Shown: piece by piece, positions 7,732 to 15,800 of the stretch
Layout of the letters: every line of letters begins with the position of its first letter
Numbering within the stretch: position 1 is the first letter of the stretch
NCBI GenBank assembly: GCA_964406445.1
Contig: CAYORU010000031.1
Coordinates: 1-42,078 of the forward strand
DNA: 42,078 bases
Direction of reading: 5' to 3'
DNA from: SG8-30 sp964406445
GTDB taxonomy: Bacteria; Pseudomonadota; Gammaproteobacteria; Steroidobacterales; Steroidobacteraceae
The notes under the pieces: generated by a model
What the model was told of the DNA's origin: nothing
The model's input: the letters and a program-made list of their open reading frames with translations, nothing else
Database searches by the model: none
Translations under genes and position numbers: made by a program

Positions 7732-10700
7732 ATGAAGAACATCCCTGCAGGTCCGGGGCCTGCCGGCGTGCCGCGCCGGGCGGCCGCTTGGCTCTGGTTG
7801 TCGCTGCTCCCGGCGCTGGCCGCGGCGGAGTCCGGGCCGCAGATGCTGTTCAACCGGCTCGGCGGCGACGCCGGGCTGTCGCAGGGCAGCGTCATGGGCA
7901 TCGTCCAGGATTCCACCGGGTTCCTCTGGCTGGGGACCGAGGACGGGCTCAATCGCTACGACGGCGAGCGCCTCCAGCATTTCGTCCGCGACCGCAACGA
8001 CCCCCGGAGCCTGCCGAACAACTGGATCTCGGCCCTCGCGGTGGATGGCGAGGGCCGGCTCTGGATCGGCACCGACGGCGGCGGCGTCGTCTACCGCCTG
8101 CCCGGCGACCCGCGGTTCCACGTGCCGACCAACGACGCGGGACGCCCGCTGGTCGACCCGCAAGGCCGCGCGCGCTTCCTCGTGCCGACGCCGCGCGGCA
8201 GGCTCTGGATCGGCACCCGCAACGCGGGCCTCAAGCTCCTCGACCTGACCGCCGGCAGCGCTCGTGATTTCCGGCACGATCCGACCGACGAGGCCTCACT
8301 CAGCGACGATTCCCTGTTCGCACTGGCCCGCGACCCGTCGGGCGTGGTCTGGGTCGGGACCCAGCGGGGACTCGACCGCGTCGACCCGGAGTCGGGCCGG
8401 GTCGTTCGCTTCGGGCCCCGGCTGGGATCCCTGGCCGGAGCCGGGCGCAAGCTGCGCGTCAGCGCCCTGCACCTCGATGGCCGCGGGACACTCTGGATCG
8501 GGACGGACGAGGGCCTGGCGCGTCTCGAGACGGCCTCCGACCGGCTGGAGCTGATTCGCCCCGATCCGTCCAATCCTGAGCGGCTTCCGGACGGGCGCGT
8601 CACCGCAATCTTCGAGGCCAGCGACCAACGGCTGTGGATCGGCACCGCGGGCGGGCTCGCCCTGCTGGACCGTCGCAGCGGCCGTTTCGCCACGTTCCGC
8701 CACGATCCGGCCGACCAGGCCAGCCTGCCGGACAGCCACGTCGTGGAGATCTACGAGGACCGCAGCGGGTTACTATGGGTCGGCACCAAGACCGGCGGCG
8801 CCGCGGCATGGAACCCGCGCTCCTGGTCCTTCGGGCACCGCCGCCTCGGTTCGCCCCAGGCCAACAACGTGGCCTCGTTCGCGGCGGACAGCCGCGGCCG
8901 GCTCTGGGTGGGCTCTTTCGGCGGTGGCGTCTCGGCGGTGGACGAGGAGACCGGGCAGGTCCGGACCTGGAACCACAGACCCGGGGACCCATCCTCGATC
9001 GGCGACGATTTCGTGATGGCGCTCGTCGTCGACGACCGGGATCGCGTCTGGCTCGGCACCATGACCGCCGGCGTGGAGCGTCTCGACCCGGCCACCGGCC
9101 GGATCACCCGCTTCGCGCACCGCCCGCGCGACCCGGGCGCCCTCGGGGCGCCGGGCGTGATGTCGCTGCTGCGGGACTCGCGTGGGCGCATCTGGGTCGG
9201 CACTTACGGCGCGGGTGTGTGCATGATCGATCCCGCGACCGACGCGGTCCGCTGTCATCCGGTGCAGCGCGGCGACGGGCCGGGCCTGTCCAGCGACCGC
9301 GCCACCGCGCTCGCCGAGGACCGCGCCGGCCTGATCTGGATCGGCACCGACGGCGGCGGCCTGAACGTGCTGGACCCCTCCTCCGGCCGCTTCGCGCAGT
9401 ACCGCCACGACCAGGACGACCCCCGGTCGCTGAGCGCCAATACCATCTACGCGCTGCACGTCGACGAGCGCGGCGTGCTCTGGGTGGGCACGCGCGGCGG
9501 CGGCCTGGACCGATTGAGCGGTTTGCCCTTCGGCGACCGGCCGGTCAGCTTCGAGAATTTCTCCGAACCGCAGGGCCTGCCCAACAGCACCGTCTACGGC
9601 ATCCAGTCCGACCTCGCCGGCGACCTGTGGCTCAGCACCAACCGGGGCCTCGTGCGCTTCCGTCCCGAGCAGCGCACGGTGCAGACCTTTCGCCGCAGCC
9701 ACGGCCTGCAGGCCGACGAATTCAACTTCGGCGCGCATTTCCGCAGCCGCACGGGCGAACTCTTCTTCGGCGGCCCGGCCGGCTACAACCGCTTCCATCC
9801 CCAGCGACTTCGCTTCAACGAGAACCCGCCGCCGCTGGTGCTCACCGGCTTCCTGAAGTTCAACGCGCCGGTCGAGGGCGCGGCCGATCCCGCGAGCCTG
9901 GCCGCCGTCGATCTCGACTACCGCGACGACGTCGTGACCTTCCAGTTCGCCGCGCTGGACTACACCGCGCCGGCCGAGAACCGCTACGCCTACATGCTGG
10001 AGGGGTTCGACAAGGACTGGGTCTACGCCGGCAATGGCCGCCAGGCCAGCTACACCAACCTCGACGGCGGCAGCTACGTCTTCAGGGTTCGCGCCGCCAA
10101 CAGCGACGGCCGCTGGAACGACACCGGCATCGCGCTGCCCGTCTCCGTCGCCTACCCGCCATGGCTGCGCTGGTGGGCGTTCCTCGCGTACCTGGCCGCG
10201 CTCGCGCTGGCCCTGCACGCGGTGTGGGCCGCGCAGCAGCGCAAGCTCATGCGGGAGGCCGCGTATGCGCGCCGTCTCGAGGACGAGGTGGCGCGACGAA
10301 CGGACGAGATCAAGCAACGCAACGAGGAACTCGAGACCGCCAACGAGCGGCTGCGCGAGGCCAGCCTCACCGATCCGCTCACGGGCCTCGGCAACCGCCG
10401 CTTCCTCCGCGAGGAGATCGCCCGGCGCATCGCGCAGTCCGAGCCGCACCAGCCGGCCTTCGCGCTGATGGTCGTGGACCTCGACCGCCTCAAGCCCATC
10501 AACGACCATCACGGCCACGAGGGCGGCGACCGGGTGCTGGTCGGGGTGGCCGAGATCCTCAGGCACCTGTGCCGCGAGTCCGACACGGTCGTGCGCTGGG
10601 GTGGTGACGAGTTCGTCGTGCTCTGCGACGCCGGCAGCCTGGACAGCGCCGCCGCGCTCGCCGAGCGCATCCGCTCGACCGTCTCCAAGCAGATATTCAG

Positions 10701-11025
10701 GGTGGGCGAAGGCGCCGTCGCCCGCAGCAGCTGCTCGATCGGCTTCGCCACCCACCCGTTCATCGCATCCGCACCGGAGCGCTTCGGCTGGGAGCAATCG
10801 CTGGCGCTCGCCGACCTCGCGCTTTACCAGGCGAAGGCGCTGCGCAACGACTGGGTCGGCTGGTCCGGCAGCGCCAGCGCCGACACGCTCCCCGACCTTC
10901 TGCAAAGCATCGAGCGCGACCCGGCCCCGCTCGAGGAAGGCGGCTTCATCCAGGTCCGGCGCAGACCCGACCCGTCGACCGATGACTCCACCGGCCGCTG
11001 GCGACACATGCCGGGATCCGCCTGA
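7732..11025 (+). CDS. Two-propeller sensor diguanylate cyclase (Reg_prop-Y_Y_Y-GGDEF)
   Basis: This is a membrane-bound sensor predicted to make cyclic di-GMP in response to a periplasmic signal. The 1097-residue protein has a signal peptide (about 1-27), about 14 Reg_prop blades of the form LWIGTxxGGL (about 30-720, two seven-bladed propellers), a Y_Y_Y domain (about 735-803), a transmembrane helix (about 811-833), a coiled coil (about 834-880) and a GGDEF domain. The active-site GGDEF is intact at 957-961 and an inhibitory I-site RESD lies at 948-951, five residues upstream, so feedback inhibition is likely. The ligand is unknown. AGGAG (7725-7729) lies only two bases before the ATG, and an in-frame GTG at 7729 is an alternative. 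The following GGDEF-EAL gene starts two bases after its stop. Confidence 0.9.
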   Translation: MKNIPAGPGPAGVPRRAAAWLWLSLLPALAAAESGPQMLFNRLGGDAGLSQGSVMGIVQDSTGFLWLGTEDGLNRYDGERLQHFVRDRNDPRSLPNNWISALAVDGEGRLWIGTDGGGVVYRLPGDPRFHVPTNDAGRPLVDPQGRARFLVPTPRGRLWIGTRNAGLKLLDLTAGSARDFRHDPTDEASLSDDSLFALARDPSGVVWVGTQRGLDRVDPESGRVVRFGPRLGSLAGAGRKLRVSALHLDGRGTLWIGTDEGLARLETASDRLELIRPDPSNPERLPDGRVTAIFEASDQRLWIGTAGGLALLDRRSGRFATFRHDPADQASLPDSHVVEIYEDRSGLLWVGTKTGGAAAWNPRSWSFGHRRLGSPQANNVASFAADSRGRLWVGSFGGGVSAVDEETGQVRTWNHRPGDPSSIGDDFVMALVVDDRDRVWLGTMTAGVERLDPATGRITRFAHRPRDPGALGAPGVMSLLRDSRGRIWVGTYGAGVCMIDPATDAVRCHPVQRGDGPGLSSDRATALAEDRAGLIWIGTDGGGLNVLDPSSGRFAQYRHDQDDPRSLSANTIYALHVDERGVLWVGTRGGGLDRLSGLPFGDRPVSFENFSEPQGLPNSTVYGIQSDLAGDLWLSTNRGLVRFRPEQRTVQTFRRSHGLQADEFNFGAHFRSRTGELFFGGPAGYNRFHPQRLRFNENPPPLVLTGFLKFNAPVEGAADPASLAAVDLDYRDDVVTFQFAALDYTAPAENRYAYMLEGFDKDWVYAGNGRQASYTNLDGGSYVFRVRAANSDGRWNDTGIALPVSVAYPPWLRWWAFLAYLAALALALHAVWAAQQRKLMREAAYARRLEDEVARRTDEIKQRNEELETANERLREASLTDPLTGLGNRRFLREEIARRIAQSEPHQPAFALMVVDLDRLKPINDHHGHEGGDRVLVGVAEILRHLCRESDTVVRWGGDEFVVLCDAGSLDSAAALAERIRSTVSKQIFRVGEGAVARSSCSIGFATHPFIASAPERFGWEQSLALADLALYQAKALRNDWVGWSGSASADTLPDLLQSIERDPAPLEEGGFIQVRRRPDPSTDDSTGRWRHMPGSA

Positions 11026-11027
11026 GG

Positions 11028-12713
11028 ATGGCCGGCGACCCGCTCATCGAGGCGCTGCCCGACCTCGTCGCGCTGGTGCGGCGCAACGGCGTGGTCATCC
11101 GCAACGTCGGCGGGCGGGGCCTGCCGGGCATCGCCGCCTCGGGCAGCCTCGAGGGTCGGCGGCTCGACGACCTGTGGGGCGAGGAGGCCGCGCAGCTCCT
11201 GCTGCAGCTGCTGCGCAAGTCCATCGCCCAGCGCCAGCAGGTCGAAGGCAGATTCCTGGACCGGGGCCGGGCGTTCGAGGCGCGCATGGAGCCACAGGGC
11301 CCGGACCGGGTGCTGTGCGTCATCCGCGCGGCGACCGTCGGGCGCGGGTCGGCCGCGAGAGGCGACGCCGAGGACACCCGCGGCCTCGGCGCTGATCCGT
11401 CGGGCGTCGCCGGCGGCGCAGACCCGCGCGAGGCGCCGGTCGATCGCCGCGGCTTCTTCCGCCGCTTCCAGCAGTCGGTGGCCGACGCCGCGCTTCGCGA
11501 GCAGCCGCTCGCGGTTTCGCTCGTGCTGCTGCGCGGACTGGCGGACATCGGCCGGATCATCGACTTCGCGATCGCCGAGAAGATCGCCACGGCGGCACTG
11601 CAGCGCCTGCAGACCGTCACGCCCGGCGCGCAGGGCGGGCTCGACTGGTACGTCGGCCAGCTCGGCGAAGGCTTGCTCGGCATCGTGATCGAGGGCCGGG
11701 CGGACCGGCGCTCGATCGGCGCGCTGGTCGGCGCCCTCTGCGACGCGCTCGCCGAGCCGGTCGCGATCGCGGACGCGAGCTTCCAGCTGTCGCCCTGCGC
11801 CGGCATCGCGCTGCTCGGCCAGGACGCCAAGGCCCCGCAGGCCCTGCTCGACCACGCGCGCGCCGCGATGCTCGAGGCGCGACGCTCGGCCATCCCGGAC
11901 GTACGGTTCTACTCCGACACGCTGCGCATGCGCCCGACCAGCCGGCTCGACTTCGAGCGCGAGCTGCGCGGCGCGCTCGAGGCGGACCAGCTGCGCCTGC
12001 GCTACGTGGCGCGCCATCGCCTGCGCGACGGATCGCGGGTCGCCGTGCAGGCTTACCTGCGCTGGCCGCATCCGCTGCGCGGGGAGGTCCGGCCCGAGGA
12101 ATTCCTCGCGATCGCGCACGGCACCGGACTCTCGCTGCCGATGTCGCGCTGGGCCCTCGACCGGATCCGGCGCGACATGCCCGCGCTGCGCTCGGCTGCG
12201 GGCCGCGGCTTGCGCGTCTCCTTCGGTCCCTTGCGGCACCACCTGACCGGCGATGCGCTCGCGGCCGACGTCGAGGCGCTGCTCGCCACGGGCGAGCTCG
12301 CGGCGGACGAGCTGGAACTCAGGCTCGCGGAACGCGTGGTCGCGAGCCTCGATGCGCCGGACCGGGCGATGGGCAGGCTCGCCGACCTCGGCGTGTCGCT
12401 GATGATCGACGAGTTCGCCCGCAGCCACAGCGTGCTTTCGCGGCTCGCCTACCTGCCCTTCGCCACGCTGCAGGTCGACCGCAGCTTCGTCCGCGCGGTC
12501 GACGCGGACCCCGCGGCGCTCAAGATCTGCGTCGCGGTGGCGAGCGTCGCGAAGAGCTTCGGCATGACGCCGGTCGCGGCCGGCGTGGACGGCGCGGGCG
12601 ACGCCGCGCGGATGCTGCAGGCCGGCTATGTCGAGGCGACCGGCGATCATTTCGGCGGGATCGCCCTGCCGTCGGGCGCCGGCGCCGACGACGAGCGCGA
12701 AGCCGCCGCCTGA
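11028..12713 (+). CDS. Degenerate GGDEF-EAL protein, probably non-catalytic
   Basis: The 561-residue cytoplasmic protein has an N-terminal PAS-like segment (about 1-100), a variable Gly/Asp-rich linker, a GGDEF-fold domain (about 140-290) and an EAL-fold domain (about 305-545). Both active sites look dead. The GGDEF signature is replaced by GEGLL at 213-217. The EAL signature is QAY at 341-343, the usual DDFGTG loop reads DEFARS, and the usual VAEGVE reads VAAGVD. The fold is still recognisable from YLRWPHP, LPMSRWAL and LQVDRSFV. Known degenerate members bind c-di-GMP or protein partners instead of catalysing, so an effector or scaffold role is plausible but inferred. It starts two bases after the diguanylate cyclase stop, suggesting one operon. 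Confidence 0.85.
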   Translation: MAGDPLIEALPDLVALVRRNGVVIRNVGGRGLPGIAASGSLEGRRLDDLWGEEAAQLLLQLLRKSIAQRQQVEGRFLDRGRAFEARMEPQGPDRVLCVIRAATVGRGSAARGDAEDTRGLGADPSGVAGGADPREAPVDRRGFFRRFQQSVADAALREQPLAVSLVLLRGLADIGRIIDFAIAEKIATAALQRLQTVTPGAQGGLDWYVGQLGEGLLGIVIEGRADRRSIGALVGALCDALAEPVAIADASFQLSPCAGIALLGQDAKAPQALLDHARAAMLEARRSAIPDVRFYSDTLRMRPTSRLDFERELRGALEADQLRLRYVARHRLRDGSRVAVQAYLRWPHPLRGEVRPEEFLAIAHGTGLSLPMSRWALDRIRRDMPALRSAAGRGLRVSFGPLRHHLTGDALAADVEALLATGELAADELELRLAERVVASLDAPDRAMGRLADLGVSLMIDEFARSHSVLSRLAYLPFATLQVDRSFVRAVDADPAALKICVAVASVAKSFGMTPVAAGVDGAGDAARMLQAGYVEATGDHFGGIALPSGAGADDEREAAA

Positions 12714-12774
12714 CGGCACGGTGGCGTCACGGCCGCGCGCGGCCGCCGCGCCGCGCTCGAGGCGCACATCGGGA

Positions 12775-12792
12775 CTGTGAGCGAGCTCACAG
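12775..12792. promoter_or_regulatory. CRP/Clp/Vfr-type operator
   Basis: CTGTGAGC-GA-GCTCACAG is a perfect inverted repeat containing the full CRP consensus half-sites TGTGA-N6-TCACA (12776-12791). Its centre, between 12783 and 12784, is 41.5 bp upstream of the start site predicted from the GATAAA box at 12813-12818, the geometry of class II CRP-activated promoters. In E. coli the ligand is cAMP; in Xanthomonas the related Clp responds to c-di-GMP. Which regulator binds here is inference. Confidence 0.65.
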
Positions 12793-12812
12793 CCCCCGTG
12801 CGCGCCGCGGCC

Positions 12813-12818
12813 GATAAA
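12813..12818 (+). promoter_or_regulatory. Candidate -10 box (GATAAA) of the hybrid kinase gene
   Basis: GATAAA matches TATAAT at four of six positions and predicts transcription from about 12825, with a 60-nt leader before the ATG at 12885. There is no -35 hexamer; the CRP-like box occupies that place, as expected for an activator-dependent promoter. Confidence 0.5.
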
Positions 12819-12884
12819 CCGGACTGGATTGCGCCTGCCGCCGGGGCGCAAAGATCCCCACGTCCTGCCGGTGCCAGGCCCAGC

Positions 12885-15800
12885 ATGCAGCGCCTCCTCC
12901 AAGCCCTCGCCCTGCTCGTCACTGCCAGCATCGCGGGAACCGCTGCCGCCGGGGCACCGCTGCTGTTCCGGCACCTCGGTGCGGAGTCGGGGCTGCCGCA
13001 AAGCACGGTGCTCGCGACGCTGCAGGACCGGCAGGGCTTCATCTGGCTCGCGACCGAGGACGGACTCGCCCGCTACGACGGCTACGACGTGGTCCGCTTC
13101 GGACGGGATCCCGACGATCCCGCCGGGCTGGCGTCGAGCTTCGTCTGGGACCTCGCAGAGGACGCACACGGCGACTTGTGGCTAGCGACCCGGGGTGGCG
13201 GCGTGTCGCGCTGGTCGCGGCGCACCGGGCGGTTCACGACCTACCGGCACGACCCGGCGGACCCCGACTCGCTGTCGAGCGACACGGCGAGACAGGTGCT
13301 GGTGGACCGACGCGGCCAGGTCTGGATCGGCACCGTCGGCGGCGGCCTGAATCGTCTCGACCCGGCCAGCGGCCGGGTCGTCCGGTTCCAGTCCGAGTCC
13401 GGCCGCGAGGATGGCCTCGGCAGCGGCGTGATCACGGCGCTTCACGAAGATGCCGGCGGCCAGCTCTGGATCGGCACGGCGGATGGCCTGTACCGCCTCT
13501 CCTCCTCGGGGCGTGGCTTCGAGCGAATCGCGCTGGCCTCCGGCACATCGCCCGGCATCACGGGCCCCAAGGTGTCGACGATCGCCAGCGACCCGGACGG
13601 GACGCTCTGGATCGGGACCTTCGACGCCGGCCTGCTGCGATTCTCGCCGTCCGTGCAGTCGAGCTTGCGAACGTACCGTGCGGGCGAGGCCGCGCGGGGC
13701 GGACTCGCCTCCGACGAGGTGCGCGCGATACTCCGCGACGGCGACGGCCGGCTCTGGGTCGGCGGTGCCAAGGGCCTGGACCTGCTCGCCGACGATGGCC
13801 AGGTCACGCGCTACACGAAAGACCCCACCGACCCGGCGTCGCTCGCCGACGACTACGTGATGTCGCTGTACCAGGACCGCGCGGGGCTGCTGTGGGTCGG
13901 CACGCGGGCCGGCGGCGTCAGCCGCTGGAACCCGCGCAGCTGGCTGTTCGGTCACCGGCGCCCCGACTGGCTAGACGGGGCCTACGTGATGAGCTTCGCC
14001 GAGGGACCGCGGGGACGGCTCTGGATCGGCACCCTCGGCGGCGGACTGCATCGCTACGACCCGGCGACCAAGGCGCACCAGCGCCTCGAATCGCTCCTCG
14101 GCGGCAGTCCCGGGCTCGACGATCCGCGGGTCATGTCGCTGCTGGCGGATCGCGCCGGGAATCTCTGGATCGGCACGATGTCCGGCGGCCTCGCCCGGCT
14201 GGCGCCGGACCTCCGGCTCGCGAAGCTGCGTGCCGCGCCGGAGGATCCCGACGCCCTGTCCGCCGACGGCATCATGGCGATGATCGAGGCGACCAACGGG
14301 ACGATCTGGATCGGCACCTACGGCGGCGGCGTGAACGTGCTGGACCCCGTGACGCTCACCGTGCGGCGGATTCCCTACGACCCCCGGGAGCCTGGCTCGC
14401 TCAGCGCGCCACGCGCCACGGCACTCGCCCAGGACGGCGCCGGCTTCATGTGGGTCGGCACCGAGGGCGGCGGCCTGAACCTGCTCGATCCCGCGGGCGC
14501 GGTGATCGCGGTGTTCCGCCACGAGGCGCTCGATCCATCGTCCCTGCCCGCCGACTCCATCTACGCGCTCCATGTCGACTCGCGCGGGCGCGTGTGGGTC
14601 GGCACGGACGGCGGCGGCCTCGCGCTCGTCGAAGGCTCTGCGCAGGAGCCCGGGACGCTGCGGTTCCGGGTCCACTCGAAGGCGAGCGGGCTGCCGAGCG
14701 ACGTCGTCTACGGCATCAGGGAGGACGGCGCGGGCCGGCTCTGGCTCAGCACCAGCGCTGGCCTCGCGCGCTTCGACACCGGCACGGGAGCGGTGCAGGC
14801 CTTCCATCGCGAGCACGGCCTGCAGGGCGAGGAGTTCCAGTTCGGCTCGCATTTCGAGACCGCCGACGGGCGGCTCCTGTTCGGCGGCGCCAACGGCTTC
14901 AACTGGTTCGACCCGGCGCAGCTCGACCGCCTTCCCGGGGGGCCACGCGTCGTGCTCACCCGCGCCGAGGTGATGAACGCTCCGGCGAGCACCAGCGTGC
15001 CCCACGTCGCGCTCGACCGGCTGACGCTGGCGCACGACGAGACGGTGGTCTCGTTCGAGTTCGCGGCACTGGACTTCACCGCGCCGGCGAAGAACCGCTA
15101 CAGCTACCGCCTAGCGGGCTTCGATGCCGGCTGGGTCGACATCGGCACGCGCCGGCAGGTCAGCTACACCAATCTCGCGGCCGGCGACTACGTCCTCGAG
15201 GTTCGTGCCGTCAATTCCGACGGCGTGTGGAGCCCGGAGCCGCTGCGCCTGCCGATCACCGTCGAGCCCGCGCCGTGGGCGACCTGGTGGGCCAGGCTGC
15301 TCTATGGCGTGCTGGCCGTGTTGCTCGCGCTGACGGCCTGGCAGGTGCACCGCCGCAAGCTGCAGCAGGCGCAACTGCAGCAGCAGCGCCTCGAGCGGGA
15401 GGTGGCCGAGCGCACGGCCGAGCTGCGCGAACGCAACGAGGCGCTCGCCCGCGCCAACCGGGCGAAGTCGGACTTTCTGTCGCGGATGAGCCACGAGATC
15501 CGCACGCCGATGAACGGCGTGATCGGCATGACGGACCTGCTGCGCCACACGGCGCTCAGCGGCCGACAGGCCCAGCTCGCCTCGACCATCGACACCTCGG
15601 CGCGCTCGTTGCTGCAGATCCTGAACGAGATCCTCGACCATGCGCGCGTCGAGTCGGGGCAGCTGCGCCTCGAGGCCGTGGAGTTCGACCTGCGCGAGCT
15701 GCTCGAGGAGGCCGCGCTGACCTTCTCGGCCGCCGCCGAGGCGAAGGGGCTCGAGCTCGTGGTCTCGCCCCCGCCAGGTGGGACCACGCGGGTGGTCGGC

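Noticed and set aside
12777..12884. GTG start for the hybrid kinase at 12777
   Set aside because: It lies inside the CRP-like operator and adds 36 polar residues before a clear signal peptide at 12885.
8773..13169. Long minus-strand open frames opposite the diguanylate cyclase and GGDEF-EAL genes
   Set aside because: They are shadows of strongly supported plus-strand genes with intact motifs.
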